DNA of 64,000 nucleotides, from assembly GCF_023051145.1 (NCBI RefSeq), contig NZ_JALKFS010000005.1, positions 2,311,733 to 2,375,732 on the forward strand. The letters run 5' to 3'. The stretch is from Williamsia sp. DF01-3. GTDB taxonomy: Bacteria; Actinomycetota; Actinomycetes; Mycobacteriales; Mycobacteriaceae. This document shows, in pieces, positions 17,770 through 28,168 of the stretch. The position numbers were made by a program, and so were the translations under genes. The stretch's first letter is position 1. Each line of letters starts with the position of its first letter. The notes below the pieces were generated by a model, which was not told the DNA's origin, made no database searches, and saw nothing but the letters and a program-made list of their open reading frames with translations.

Positions 17770-18226
17770 CATCTGACGACCAGGCAGACTTCGAGCAGGA
17801 GATCCTGCCGACGGTGCAGGACACCGAGGCGTTCGGACGTACCCTGGCCGCCGGCCTGGGCGCGGGAGATCTGGTGATCCTCGACGGGCCACTCGGAGCG
17901 GGCAAGACCGCTCTGGCACGGGGGATCGGGGCAGGTCTCGGCGTGCAGGGTCGCGTCACCTCACCGACGTTCATCATCGCGCGGGAACACCGGCCGGGGC
18001 CAGGAGGTGGACCGGCGATGGTTCACGTCGACGCCTATCGGCTGGGTGGTCTGGAGGAACTCGACGCCCTCGACCTCGACACCGACCTCACCGACTCCGT
18101 GGTCGTCGTCGAATGGGGGAGGGGGTGGCGGAACGGCTGAGTGGACGTCATCTGCTCGTTCGCCTGCGCCGTGACCTCGACACCGACGAGCGCACCGTCG
18201 ACTACGGCTGGGTGACCCGCGGCTGA
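17766..18226 (+). pseudogene. tsaE: tRNA t6A synthesis ATPase TsaE, frameshifted near its C-terminus
   Basis: TsaE is the P-loop partner of TsaB-TsaD in making N6-threonylcarbamoyladenosine in ANN-decoding tRNAs. The Walker A loop GPLGAGKTALARG, SPTFIIAREH, HVDAYRL and the VVVVEWG block are present. After EWG the frame as given ends at 18140 (124 aa). If one G is added to either G5 run (18115-18119 or 18121-18125) the protein continues ...VAERLSGRHLLVRL... and ends DYGWVTRG at 18226, a normal family C-terminus of about 153 aa. The GTG start overlaps the preceding stop codon. Since tsaE is generally essential and the rest is intact, a sequencing deletion is more likely than a true loss. Confidence 0.85.
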
Positions 18227-18272
18227 CGCAGTCGGCGACGTCCGCTCGCCACGGCGCGTCGGCCGTCACGGG

Positions 18273-18286
18273 TAGGCTGGCTGATC
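18273..18286 (+). promoter_or_regulatory. Candidate leaderless promoter for tsaB
   Basis: TAGGCT at 18273-18278 is followed by eight bases and the GTG start of tsaB. This spacing fits an actinobacterial -10 box driving a leaderless transcript, so tsaB-rimI-tsaD may be expressed apart from the upstream operon. Hexamer and spacing only. Confidence 0.4.
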
Positions 18287-18988
18287 GTGCTTGTCCTCGC
18301 AGTCGATACCGCAACGCCCGAGGTCGTGACCGGGATCGTGGAACTCGATACCGGCACGGCCGGATCACCGCCCGGCCGGCTCGCCGTGCGGTCCGAACGT
18401 GTGGAGACCACCACGCGGGGCCACGCGGAGATCCTCACCACCCGCATCCTGGAATGCCTCGAAGAGGCGGGCGTCGCGAGGGCTGACCTGGACGCAGTTG
18501 TGGTGGGGCAAGGTCCCGGACCGTTCACCGGATTGCGTGTCGGGCTCGCCACCGGCGCTGCCTTCGCCGATGCGCTGGGTGTCGATGTCCACGGCGTGTG
18601 CTCGCTGGACGCGATCGCGGTCGCGGCGAGCGACGTCGACTCCCTTCTTGTTGTCACCGACGCCCGCCGTCGGGAGGTCTACTGGGCGCGGTACACCCGT
18701 GGCGCCCGTACCGACGGTCCCGACGTCAAGGCTCCCGCCGATCTCGCTGCCGCGCTCGAGCGCGCAGAGGCGACCTCGCCGGGCTCGGCGGCCATCGACG
18801 CGATTGCCGGGTCTCCCGCTCATACCGCGCTTTTCGACTACCCGGTGCTCGCCACTACGGCTCCCACGGCGATCGGACTGGTTCAGGCGGCGTTGCCAGG
18901 ACTCCTGTCGAGGACACCACCCGCGCCGTTGACGCCGCTGTACCTTCGTCGACCGGATGCCGTGGAACTCAAGGACCGCAAGAAATGA
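18287..18988 (+). CDS. tsaB: tRNA t6A synthesis scaffold protein TsaB
   Basis: This 233-aa ASKHA-fold protein dimerises with TsaD and bridges it to TsaE in t6A synthesis. It begins MLVLAVDTATPEVVTGIVEL and has the family block VVGQGPGPFTGLRVGLATG; it lacks TsaD's metal-binding histidines, as expected. GTG 18287 is the start. The stop codon overlaps the rimI start (ATGA). The neighbours tsaE, rimI and tsaD form the standard actinobacterial cluster. Confidence 0.95.
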   Translation: MLVLAVDTATPEVVTGIVELDTGTAGSPPGRLAVRSERVETTTRGHAEILTTRILECLEEAGVARADLDAVVVGQGPGPFTGLRVGLATGAAFADALGVDVHGVCSLDAIAVAASDVDSLLVVTDARRREVYWARYTRGARTDGPDVKAPADLAAALERAEATSPGSAAIDAIAGSPAHTALFDYPVLATTAPTAIGLVQAALPGLLSRTPPAPLTPLYLRRPDAVELKDRKK

Positions 18989-19479
18989 CCTCGTCGAAAG
19001 TGGAGATCGGACCACTACTCCCTCGCGACGCGGCCCGTTGCGCGGCCATCGAGAGCCTGCTGTTCGCGGGGGACTCGCCGTGGCCCGCGCAAGCATTTCG
19101 TGCCGAGATCTCGACGCCACACAACCACTACTTCGCGGCCCGTGACGGCGACGACCTGGTCGGCTATGCGGGTATTTCCGTGCTCGGACCGGAGGGCGGC
19201 CACGAGTGTGAGATCCACACGATCGCGGTCGCCCCGGAGCATCAGGGACACGGTCACGGACGGGGGCTTCTCGCCGCACTGCTCGAGATCGCGGACACGC
19301 GTCGGGCGCCGGTGTTCCTCGAGGTGCGTACCGACAACGAGGCGGCCATCGACTTGTACCGTCGCAACGGTTTTGAGATCGTGGGAACCCGGAAGGGCTA
19401 CTACCAGCCCAGCGGGGCAGACGCGTACACGATGCGGCGTGAGCATAGATCAGCCCCGCCCGAGGGAGGCCGACCATGA
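18985..19479 (+). CDS. rimI: Ribosomal-protein-alanine N-acetyltransferase (GNAT)
   Basis: RimI-type GNAT enzymes acetylate protein N-termini, classically ribosomal S18. In this 164-aa protein the acetyl-CoA binding segment [20 protein letters not shown] is present, preceded by HECEIHT and followed by [21 protein letters not shown] and a Tyr-Tyr pair in [16 protein letters not shown] 18985 overlaps the tsaB stop codon and the stop codon overlaps tsaD by four bases. The target in this organism is inferred from family and context. Confidence 0.93.
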   Translation: MTSSKVEIGPLLPRDAARCAAIESLLFAGDSPWPAQAFRAEISTPHNHYFAARDGDDLVGYAGISVLGPEGGHECEIHTIAVAPEHQGHGHGRGLLAALLEIADTRRAPVFLEVRTDNEAAIDLYRRNGFEIVGTRKGYYQPSGADAYTMRREHRSAPPEGGRP

Positions 19480-20507
19480 TCGTCCTGGGTATCGAGAGTT
19501 CCTGTGACGAAACAGGTGTGGGAATCGTCCGGTGGAATGCCGACCGTACGACCACACTGCTGGCCGATGAGGTGGCCTCCAGTGTCGATGAGCATGCCCG
19601 ATATGGGGGAGTGGTCCCCGAAGTCGCCTCCCGCGCACATCTGGAAGCCATCGTCCCGACCCTGCGGCGTGCGCTCGCGACGGCAGACATCCGAGTGCCC
19701 GATGCCGTGGCGGTGACCATCGGCCCGGGACTTGCCGGTGCGTTGCTCGTCGGGGTTGCGGCAGCGAAAGCCTATGCGGCTGCGTGGGATGTACCGCTGT
19801 ACGCGGTGAACCACCTCGGCGGTCACGTTGCGGTCGACACCCTCGAACACGGCCCGATGCCGCCCTGTGTGGCGCTGTTGGTGTCGGGCGGGCACACACA
19901 CCTGTTGCACGTCGACGACCTCGGTGCGCCCATCGTGGAGTTGGGTACGACGGTCGACGACGCCGCCGGTGAAGCGTTCGACAAGGTCGCCCGCTTGCTG
20001 GGCCTCGGTTTCCCCGGCGGCCCGGCACTCGATGCGGCTGCAGCACAGGGCGATCCGAACGCCATCCGGTTTCCCAGGGGCATGACCGGTCCACGAGATG
20101 CGCGGCACGACTTCTCGTTCAGCGGTCTCAAGACTGCGGTTGCCCGATACGTGGAGCAATGCCGCCGTGATGGTGTCGAGCCACCCGTCGCGGATATTGC
20201 GGCGTCTTTCCAGGAAGCGGTGGCCGACGTACTGACCATGAAGGCCGTGCGGGCATGCAGAGACGTCGGTGTGGACACCTTGGTGCTCGGCGGCGGCGCG
20301 ACCGCGAACTCGAGAATCCGGTCGCTCGCGCGAGAACGCTGTGAGAACGCCGGGATCACGCTGAGGGTTCCGAAGCCGCGGTTGTGCACCGACAACGGCG
20401 TGATGATCGCGACCCTGGGTGCCCACGTGATCGCCGGTGGGGCAGCCCCGTCAGATCTGACGGTGGCCACCGACCCGGGTCTGTCGGTGCAGGTCAGCAA
20501 CTACTGA
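19476..20507 (+). CDS. tsaD: tRNA N6-adenosine threonylcarbamoyltransferase TsaD
   Basis: TsaD transfers the threonylcarbamoyl group to A37 of tRNA, the last step of t6A synthesis. At 343 aa it has the usual length. It begins [18 protein letters not shown], has the iron-binding histidines His113 and His117 in NHLGGHV, the nucleotide motif [27 protein letters not shown], and [14 protein letters not shown] with a late [12 protein letters not shown] 19476 overlaps the rimI stop codon. It is the last gene of the operon; a MarR gene faces it. Confidence 0.97.
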   Translation: MIVLGIESSCDETGVGIVRWNADRTTTLLADEVASSVDEHARYGGVVPEVASRAHLEAIVPTLRRALATADIRVPDAVAVTIGPGLAGALLVGVAAAKAYAAAWDVPLYAVNHLGGHVAVDTLEHGPMPPCVALLVSGGHTHLLHVDDLGAPIVELGTTVDDAAGEAFDKVARLLGLGFPGGPALDAAAAQGDPNAIRFPRGMTGPRDARHDFSFSGLKTAVARYVEQCRRDGVEPPVADIAASFQEAVADVLTMKAVRACRDVGVDTLVLGGGATANSRIRSLARERCENAGITLRVPKPRLCTDNGVMIATLGAHVIAGGAAPSDLTVATDPGLSVQVSNY

Positions 20508-20514
20508 TCTGCGT

Positions 20515-20955
20515 TCAGCTATGTGGGCCTTGGTTCACTTCGATCGCGCCGCAGATCGAACCGGATGAATGGCATTCGGCTTCGGCACGGAGGATGGCGC
20601 GCTGAACGGGCTTGGCCGCCTCGTACCTGGCTCGCCCCTCGTCGGTGAGCTGCGTGAAGACGGAACGGCGGTCTTGCGGACACATGGATCGGCATGCCAA
20701 TCCGTCTTTCTCGAGCCCGGCCACGAGACGGGACAGGGCGCTCTGACTCAGGTGGACTGATCCGGCGAGCTCGCTCATCCGGAGTTTGCAGTCGTCCGCG
20801 GCCGAGAGGAGCTCGAGAACCTCGAACTCGCTGTTCGAGATCTGTTGTGCCGCTTGCAATTCCCGGTCCAGGTCGCACTGGAGGCGGTGGTATCGCACCG
20901 ACAGCGAATGCCAGGCCTGGGCCAGGTCATCGTCGCTTCGGCGCGGGGTGGACAT
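20515..20955 (-). CDS. MarR-family transcriptional regulator
   Basis: This 146-aa protein has the MarR winged-helix layout: an N-terminal dimerisation helix, a helix-turn-helix in MSELAGSVHLSQSALSRLV, and a wing with CPQDRRSVFTQLTDEGRARY. It is divergent from an MFS exporter gene with an 86-bp AT-rich spacer containing inverted repeats, the standard arrangement in which a MarR repressor controls itself and an efflux pump. The three cysteines (residues near 56, 91 and 134) could allow redox sensing, but this is speculative. Confidence 0.9.
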   Translation of the reverse strand: MSTPRRSDDDLAQAWHSLSVRYHRLQCDLDRELQAAQQISNSEFEVLELLSAADDCKLRMSELAGSVHLSQSALSRLVAGLEKDGLACRSMCPQDRRSVFTQLTDEGRARYEAAKPVQRAILRAEAECHSSGSICGAIEVNQGPHS

Positions 20956-21041
20956 GAGGGCATCGTATCAGATGCAACCACATTATGTTCGACTGCATTT
21001 TATGTAGACACATTAGATGCAAATGCATATAGTTTTGGACC
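20956..21041. promoter_or_regulatory. Divergent promoter/operator region of marR and MFS genes
   Basis: This 86-bp spacer is far more AT-rich than its surroundings. It holds the inverted repeat ATGCA-AA-TGCAT (21017-21028) and a wider pair ATGCA (20972-20976) and TGCAT (20994-20998), plus repeated CATTA/TTATG elements. These are likely MarR operators over both promoters. Site assignment is by symmetry only. Confidence 0.55.
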
Positions 21042-22568
21042 ATGACGGTTGAAACCACACCCGAAGATCCGAAGATCCGAGAACCCAGAACGAAAGACGA
21101 GAAGGAGTTGATGGCCGGCGACGCGCCGGCCACCGAGCACGTCACGTCTGCCGGCGGATGGACCGGCAAGACCTGGTTGTTGCTGGTGGTTCTTGCCGGC
21201 GCGCTGTTCCTCGACGGGCTGGACGTCTCGATGGTGGGGGTCGCGCTCCCTTCGATGGGCTCCGAACTCGCCATGGACCAGGCGCAGCTGCAGTGGATCG
21301 TCAGCGGATACGTCCTCGGCTACGGCGGCCTGCTGCTACTGGGAGGTAGAGCCAGCGATCTACTCGGTCGTCGCAGGGTGTTCCTCACGGCACTGGCAGT
21401 GTTCGGCGTCGCCTCCGTCGTCAGCGCGGCGACCGAGATCGACACCCTGATCATCGCGCTGCGCTTCGTCAAAGGCGTGGCCGCGGCCTTCACGGTGCCC
21501 GCAGGCCTGTCGATCATCACCACGACCTTCGCCGAGGGGCCGGCCCGCAACAAAGCACTGTCGATCTACACCGTGTGCGGCGCCAGCGGGTTCTCCCTGG
21601 GCCTCGTCTTCGGTGGGCTGCTCACCGAACTGTCATGGCGCGCAACACTGATCTTCCCCGGCCCCGTTGCGCTGCTGCTACTCGTGGTGGGTGCCCGGGT
21701 GATCGTGAAGTCGCCACGCGCGGCGTTCAACTGGTCGCACTTCGACGTCATCGGCGCGGTCACGAGTACATCTGCGCTGTTGATCCTCGTGTTCGCCGTG
21801 GTGCAGGCGCCTGAGGTCGGCTGGGCAGCGACGTCGACCATCGTCCTGTTTGTGATCGCAGGTCTACTCGCTGCAGCCTTCATCGCGGTGGAGGTGCGGC
21901 ACAAACACCCCCTGCTCCGACTGGGGATCCTGAGGTCGATCACGCTCGTGCACGCCAACCTGTCGGCCGCGGCGATGTTCGGTGGCTATGTGGCCTTCCA
22001 GTTCGTCGTCACGCTGTACCTGCAGAACTCCCTGGGATGGTCGCCGATCGAGATGGCACTCGGGTTCCTGCCCGCCGGTGTGCTCGTGGTGGCCAGTGCG
22101 TTCTTCATGGACCGGGTGCTCGACCGCGTGAGCACCAAGCTGCTCATCGCGGGCGGTTTCGTGGCGTTCCTCATCGGATACCTGTGGTTCCTCCGCGTGG
22201 AACCGGGTATGAACTACTTCGTCTTCCTGCTACCGACCATCCTGTTCCTCGGCATCGGGTTCGCGGCTACGTTCCCCTCGGTCAACTCCCAGGCCACCGC
22301 CGGTGTGTCGGACGACGAGCAGGGGCTGGCCTCAGGGCTCGTCAACACCAGCATCCAGATCGGCGGCGCGCTGATGATGGCGGTGATCACCGCCATCCTC
22401 GGCAGCGCCGAACCCGGGCGTCCCGGGGAGTTGATCGGCGGCATGGTCCCGGCCATCACGGTGATCGCAGTGCTGACCGTGGTCGCCCTCGTGTCGACGC
22501 TTGGCCTGATCGGATGGGAACGTCGTCGCGACCGCGCCGTCGCGACGACGGTATCGCTCCCGGAATGA
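21042..22568 (+). CDS. MFS exporter, DHA2 family
   Basis: This 508-aa inner-membrane drug:proton antiporter-type protein has many hydrophobic segments, probably 14. After a ~45-residue charged N-terminus the first segment carries LDGLDVSMVGVALPSMG, followed by WIVSGYVLGYGGLLLLGGRASDLLGRR (motif A type) and the GASGFSLGLVFGGLL segment typical of motif C in DHA2 transporters. The substrate cannot be read from the sequence. It is paired with a divergent MarR regulator, which suggests induction by a small toxic compound. Confidence 0.9.
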   Translation: MTVETTPEDPKIREPRTKDEKELMAGDAPATEHVTSAGGWTGKTWLLLVVLAGALFLDGLDVSMVGVALPSMGSELAMDQAQLQWIVSGYVLGYGGLLLLGGRASDLLGRRRVFLTALAVFGVASVVSAATEIDTLIIALRFVKGVAAAFTVPAGLSIITTTFAEGPARNKALSIYTVCGASGFSLGLVFGGLLTELSWRATLIFPGPVALLLLVVGARVIVKSPRAAFNWSHFDVIGAVTSTSALLILVFAVVQAPEVGWAATSTIVLFVIAGLLAAAFIAVEVRHKHPLLRLGILRSITLVHANLSAAAMFGGYVAFQFVVTLYLQNSLGWSPIEMALGFLPAGVLVVASAFFMDRVLDRVSTKLLIAGGFVAFLIGYLWFLRVEPGMNYFVFLLPTILFLGIGFAATFPSVNSQATAGVSDDEQGLASGLVNTSIQIGGALMMAVITAILGSAEPGRPGELIGGMVPAITVIAVLTVVALVSTLGLIGWERRRDRAVATTVSLPE

Positions 22569-22595
22569 GAACTTCGCACACTCTCACCTTGAGTG

Positions 22596-22622
22596 CTGGC
22601 ACTCGCATGTATAGAGTGCTAG
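22596..22622. promoter_or_regulatory. CIRCE element (HrcA operator) of groES-groEL1
   Basis: CTGGCACTC, nine bases, GAGTGCTAG gives the 9-9-9 inverted repeat of CIRCE, about 125 bp before groES. Known biology: HrcA binds CIRCE and represses groE until heat shock. A partly overlapping palindrome GAGTGC-TG-GCACTC (22591-22604) may extend the site. Confidence 0.93.
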
Positions 22623-22747
22623 TCGGCACCCAGTGAGGTTCCGGCACCCGCGACGACGGGACCGATCCAGGCGCCGTATACGTTCCGAACAGCTAACAGG
22701 GCCCGGTCTTCGGGCCCGAACTACCCCGAAAGTGGAGGGCTCACATC

Positions 22748-23047
22748 GTGGCGAGCGTGAACATCAAGCCGCTCGAGGACAAGATCCTCGTTCAGGCCAA
22801 TGAGGCCGAGACGACGACCGCGTCCGGCCTGGTCATCCCCGACACGGCCAAGGAAAAGCCGCAAGAGGGCACCGTCGTCGCCGTTGGCGAAGGACGCGTG
22901 AACGAGCAGGGCAACCGGATCCCGGTCGACGTCAAAGAAGGCGACACCGTCATCTACAGCAAGTACGGCGGCACCGAGATCAAGTACTCCGGCGAGGAGT
23001 ACCTGATCCTGTCGGCGCGTGACGTGCTGGCAGTCATCTCCAAGTAA
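22748..23047 (+). CDS. groES: Co-chaperonin GroES
   Basis: This 10-kDa chaperonin, 99 aa, caps the GroEL cavity. It begins [21 protein letters not shown] and contains the mobile loop [19 protein letters not shown] and the [16 protein letters not shown] segment. The GTG start follows a GGAGGG-type site by several bases. A CIRCE element lies upstream, and groEL1 follows after a hairpin. Confidence 0.98.
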   Translation: MASVNIKPLEDKILVQANEAETTTASGLVIPDTAKEKPQEGTVVAVGEGRVNEQGNRIPVDVKEGDTVIYSKYGGTEIKYSGEEYLILSARDVLAVISK

Positions 23048-23060
23048 CTCTGGTTCGACA

Positions 23061-24767
<1,707 letters not shown>

Positions 24768-24784
24768 TTGTTGCCCGACCTCGA

Positions 24785-24810
24785 ACGCCCCGGCCCCACG
24801 GCCGGGGCGT
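24785..24810 (+). terminator. Terminator after groEL1
   Basis: ACGCCCCGGCC and GGCCGGGGCGT form an 11-bp perfect stem around CCAC, followed by TTGT. It lies 18 bp after the groEL1 stop codon. Confidence 0.85.
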
Positions 24811-24859
24811 TTGTCGTTCACCGGTTGTTCGGGTGTTGTTTCTCGTATTTGTCTTGACA

Positions 24860-24899
24860 ACAAAAGCGAGGAGCCGATATCAGGCGTCCTCGCTTTTGT
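24860..24899. terminator. Bidirectional terminator between groEL1 and whiB3
   Basis: ACAAAAGCGAGGA (24860-24872) is exactly complementary to TCCTCGCTTTTGT (24887-24899), with a 14-base loop. The A-run on one arm and the T-run on the other make it a classical intrinsic terminator in both directions for the converging groEL1 and whiB3 transcripts. Confidence 0.85.
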
Positions 24900-24975
24900 G
24901 AAGATTCAATTTGTTGAGATTGAAATCCAATTCTGTTTTGTTTCTTTGCGTTGGATTTCGTGGAGTTGCAAAGGG

Positions 24976-25272
24976 TCAGCTCGCGATGCGGCGCCCGACC
25001 CCGCGCTTCATGAGCATTCCACGCTCGGACTCGGACAGGCCGCCCCAAATGCCGTATGGCTCAGCGACCGCCAGTGCGTGTTCGCGGCATTGAGCTACCA
25101 CGGGGCACTGGTGGCACAGTTCTTTCGCGCGACGTTCCCGCTGGGCCCGGGCACGGCCACGCTCGCCGTCCGGATGGAAGAACATTGATGAGTCGACACC
25201 GCGGCACAAGCCTTTCATCTGCCAATCCCAGATGTCGGCATTCGGTCCGGGAAGGTGGTTCGGCTGAGGCAT
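24976..25272 (-). CDS. whiB3: Redox-sensing iron-sulfur regulator WhiB3
   Basis: This 98-aa protein is nearly colinear with M. tuberculosis WhiB3: MPQPNHLPGPNADIWDWQ, then GLCRGVDSSMFFHPDGERGR. The four cluster ligands are Cys23, Cys53, Cys56 and Cys62 (C...CxxC...C), followed by the turn GIWGGLSESER and a basic C-terminus for DNA contact. WhiB3 carries a [4Fe-4S] cluster sensitive to O2 and NO, binds the sigma factor and controls redox and lipid metabolism. ATG 25272 is chosen by homology and a GAGGAG site; longer in-frame starts add unrelated residues. Confidence 0.95.
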   Translation of the reverse strand: MPQPNHLPGPNADIWDWQMKGLCRGVDSSMFFHPDGERGRARAQRERRAKELCHQCPVVAQCREHALAVAEPYGIWGGLSESERGMLMKRGVGRRIAS

Positions 25273-25711
25273 CTGCGTGCTCCTCTGTGACGTGCCGGTG
25301 AGGCGTAATTGTGACTGACTGGTCGAGACCGCGTTGTTTTCGACGTCCAGCACACCGTATGCAAAGCGAGGAAATGGAGTCAACAGGCCCCGATTCCGCC
25401 AATTGAAGACGCGAACTTCGGGCGATGTTAACCATTTGTTTATCGACGCCCTGTTGTTTTGTGATGACGACTGGCGTCGGGGCATGGCGAAGGCAGGCGG
25501 CGTATGCGCATGTCAGGGGCCATTCGAGTGCTGTCGCCCGAGGTCGCGATGGTTTGAGAACCGCGTATGGAGGGAAAACGCAGAAGAGCTGCAATTTACC
25601 CGCAGGAAATGTTCCGGTGACCTCAGATTGACGTCGAGGCGACTTTTGAGCCGGTTTCAGTAAGTTAAATTCACGCTAACTTGGTTACCGTGCCGTGATG
25701 TGAGGAGGGCG
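25273..25711. other. Long intergenic region between whiB3 and the Rv3415c-like gene
   Basis: These 439 bp between divergent genes contain no convincing coding sequence. The region is richer in A and T than its neighbours, especially 25420-25470 and 25610-25690. An inverted repeat AAGTTA-N9-TAACTT lies at 25662-25682, 30 bp before the downstream start, and may be a regulator site. The size fits a long, regulated whiB3 leader or promoter region. Confidence 0.45.
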
Positions 25712-26542
25712 ATGCAGGTCACACTACCCGCGATCGCCTTCGGCGGCAGTGCGGGCGAGTACCCACTTCCCGTGGCTGTTGACGGCTGGGACAGGTGGTT
25801 TCGCGCCGTCGCGTTGGGAGGTAGCGGCCACTACGCCGCGGCGGCCACGGAGTTGCACCGGATCGCCATCACCAGCACCGACGTCGTTCTCCGATCCCTC
25901 GCCGCGAGTACGCGCGCCGCGCATCTGCGCCAGGGTGGAGAGCACTTTCGCGCGGTTTACCATGACGCACACGCACTGGCCCTGCTCGCCACCCCGGTGG
26001 CAGGGTCCGATTCGGCCACGATCGCCGGACCCCGGGTGTCTGCTTGGTGCGACGCGCTCACCGGTCTGGCCGCCGATGATCTCGGGCGCGGGATGTTCGG
26101 CGCCGCCGCGCGACTGCTGGACCGGGTCGACGCCCTGCTGATCGACTCGCATGAACGCATCGAGGGCAGCAGCGAATGGGTGTGGCATGGCCGACCGGCC
26201 CTGCGCTCACTGTGGGTCCGGGCCGAACTCGCGATGTACAGCGGTGACCCCGAGACCGCAGAAGAACGCGCGGCGGCAGCCCTTGTAGTGGCCCGAAGGT
26301 GTCCTTCGCAGCGCCATCTCATCAAGACCGAACTGATCGCTGCTGCGGCCGCGGCGAGCGCGGGGGAGACGACGCGCGCCATCGAAGGAGCCCAGCGAGT
26401 TGGTGATGCGGCAGCATTCGCTGGTCAACTGCCGCTGTGGTGGGCATCGGCCATGTTGCTCGAAGCGCTCGGCGCCGGCGGATCGCCGAGTGCGGCCGAT
26501 CTGAGGCACGAACTGGCAGCTCGCGGCGGTGCGATGCGCTAG
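25712..26542 (+). CDS. Conserved hypothetical protein, Rv3415c-like
   Basis: This 276-aa, mostly helical, Ala-rich protein has a repeat-like pattern of paired helices, such as GHYAAAATELHRIAI and FGAAARLLDRVDALL, reminiscent of TPR-type folds. Conserved-looking aromatic patches include GWDRWFRAVALGG and SSEWVWHGRPALRSLWVRAELA. It has no signal peptide or membrane segment. A gene of the same size stands between whiB3 and sigD in M. tuberculosis. ATG 25712 is chosen because GAGGAGGG lies just upstream. It may be functionally linked to sigD, which follows 115 bp later; the function is unknown. Confidence 0.75.
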   Translation: MQVTLPAIAFGGSAGEYPLPVAVDGWDRWFRAVALGGSGHYAAAATELHRIAITSTDVVLRSLAASTRAAHLRQGGEHFRAVYHDAHALALLATPVAGSDSATIAGPRVSAWCDALTGLAADDLGRGMFGAAARLLDRVDALLIDSHERIEGSSEWVWHGRPALRSLWVRAELAMYSGDPETAEERAAAALVVARRCPSQRHLIKTELIAAAAAASAGETTRAIEGAQRVGDAAAFAGQLPLWWASAMLLEALGAGGSPSAADLRHELAARGGAMR

Positions 26543-26657
26543 CGGCGAGAACGCGAGGCCGTTCGCTGGCTAAGCTACTAGCGACTTACCGCCGGGGGTA
26601 TGGCCTCCGCGCGGCCGGCACCAATCGGCGAAGGTAACGCGGAGACGTCTACGAGCG

Positions 26658-27224
26658 ATGATTTTTACAGGTGAAGAGTTGGACCGGGTTGTCTCTGCCG
26701 CAGCGCAGGGCGACCGATCGGCTCTCTCCGACGTACTCGAAAGTGTCCGCCCCCTGGTTGTGCGCTATTGCAGGGCCAGGGTCGGAGGTGGTGAGCGGCA
26801 TTCGCTCTCCGCCGACGACGTAGCGCAGGAGGTCTGCATGGCCGTCATGACAGCTCTGCCCCGGTATCAAGACCAGGGCAGACCGTTCATGGCGTTCGTC
26901 TACGGCATCGCCGCCCACAAGGTTGCCGATGCTCATCGAGCGGCCGGTCGTAACAAGGCCGAGCCGGTGGATGAGATGCCCGAGCGGATGGCCGTCGACG
27001 ACGGACCCGAACAGAGGGCGCTGGACTCCGACGCGGGCCGTCGGATGAACGAACTGTTGTCGACGCTCCCGGACAAGCAGCGTGAGGTGCTGGTGCTCCG
27101 ACTCGTTGTCGGGCTGTCGGCCGAAGAGACCGCGTCCGCTGTGGGTAGTACGGCGGGAGCGGTGCGGGTGGCTCAACACAGGGCACTCGCGAAATTGAAG
27201 ACCGAGATCGAGAAGGGTAGGTGA
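26658..27224 (+). CDS. sigD: ECF-type RNA polymerase sigma factor SigD
   Basis: This 188-aa sigma factor has region 2 around LVVRYCRARVG...SADDVAQEVCMAVMTALPRYQDQGRPFMAFVYGIAAHKVADAHRA (here abbreviated) and region 4 around LPDKQREVLVLRLVVGLSAEETASAVG with a helix-turn-helix. Order and length match mycobacterial SigD, which controls stationary-phase and ribosomal genes. The stop codon overlaps the anti-sigma start (GTGA), so the two are made together. An AT-poor 115-bp spacer precedes it. Confidence 0.93.
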   Translation: MIFTGEELDRVVSAAAQGDRSALSDVLESVRPLVVRYCRARVGGGERHSLSADDVAQEVCMAVMTALPRYQDQGRPFMAFVYGIAAHKVADAHRAAGRNKAEPVDEMPERMAVDDGPEQRALDSDAGRRMNELLSTLPDKQREVLVLRLVVGLSAEETASAVGSTAGAVRVAQHRALAKLKTEIEKGR

Positions 27225-28138
27225 GGGCGATGGGTGACAGGCGCGATCGACGTGGTGGCAAGGGGTTCGGTGATGAATCCGACGAGCGTTTCCAGAGCGT
27301 GCCCTCATCGGCATCCGAGGCGATCGATGAAGACTCCATCCCGGTGAACCTGGGCGCGGTTCGTGCCGACGACGAGTTCATCGACGCTCTGGTGTCCCAG
27401 CGTGGCGTGCCTGCGCAATCGCCCGTAGATCACGAACTGGCGGCGCTGCTGTCCAACTGGCGTGCCGAGGTGACGGCCGCTCCGATGCCTGCAAACCCGA
27501 CCCTCGAAGAGGTCGAGGCGGGCATCGCCACACAGCGAAGAACCGCGACCCGTCGCCGGTCCCTGACCGTGGCCCGCTACACGGCCGGCGCCGCGGCAGC
27601 ATGTGCGATCGTGTTCGGCGGTTTGTCCGTGGTGGCTCATGACGCCTCGCCCGGTGACCCGCTCTGGGGTGTCAAAGAAGTGATGTTCGGAGCGGACGCT
27701 TCGGCAACGCTCGCAGTCGGCGACGTCGAGAACGATCTCGATCAGGCCGTCGACCTGTTGTCGACAGGTGACAGGTCTGCGGCCCAGACCTTGCTGAACC
27801 GGGCCGAGTCACAACTGGCCGATGTGACCGATACCGACAGGCGGGCCGAGCTCCAGGCAAAGATCGACCAGCTGCGTGGCCTGCTCACGTCGATCCTGCC
27901 GACCATCACCCTCCCGACGACCGTCACCCTCCCGCCGGTGGAGACGACGTTGCCGCAGCTGCAGTTGCCGGCGGTGACGATCACCGAAACTCAGCAGACG
28001 GTGACGGTGATCCCGTCCGAGACGACCTCGGTGTCCACACCACCGCCGACCACCGACGAGACCGTGGTCAGTGAGTCGCCGGTGACCCCGACGACCACCT
28101 CGACGACCAGCAGCGTCCCGCTACCGCCGCCGGGCTGA
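27221..28138 (+). CDS. rsdA: Anti-sigma-D factor RsdA
   Basis: In this 305-aa protein the N-terminal cytosolic part contains the sigma-binding element with DDEFIDALVSQRG and HELAALLSNWRAEV, similar to the RsdA anti-sigma domain. One membrane segment (TAGAAAACAIVFGGLSVVAH) follows, then an extracytoplasmic domain with GDPLWGVKEVMFG and a Thr/Val/Pro-rich tail. In M. tuberculosis RsdA is degraded by ClpXP1P2 through its N-terminus to free SigD; whether the same signal exists here is not clear. GTG 27221 overlaps the sigD stop codon; an ATG three codons later is possible. Confidence 0.88.
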   Translation: MRAMGDRRDRRGGKGFGDESDERFQSVPSSASEAIDEDSIPVNLGAVRADDEFIDALVSQRGVPAQSPVDHELAALLSNWRAEVTAAPMPANPTLEEVEAGIATQRRTATRRRSLTVARYTAGAAAACAIVFGGLSVVAHDASPGDPLWGVKEVMFGADASATLAVGDVENDLDQAVDLLSTGDRSAAQTLLNRAESQLADVTDTDRRAELQAKIDQLRGLLTSILPTITLPTTVTLPPVETTLPQLQLPAVTITETQQTVTVIPSETTSVSTPPPTTDETVVSESPVTPTTTSTTSSVPLPPPG

Positions 28139-28146
28139 TCAGCCCG
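28131..28146. terminator. Small hairpin at the rsdA stop codon
   Basis: CGGGCT-GATC-AGCCCG is a perfect 6-bp stem with a four-base loop spanning the rsdA stop codon. It lies 22 bp before the end of the convergent DUF5319 gene and may help terminate both. Confidence 0.4.
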
Positions 28147-28168
28147 ACGCCCGCGGTGGGGAAGAAAG

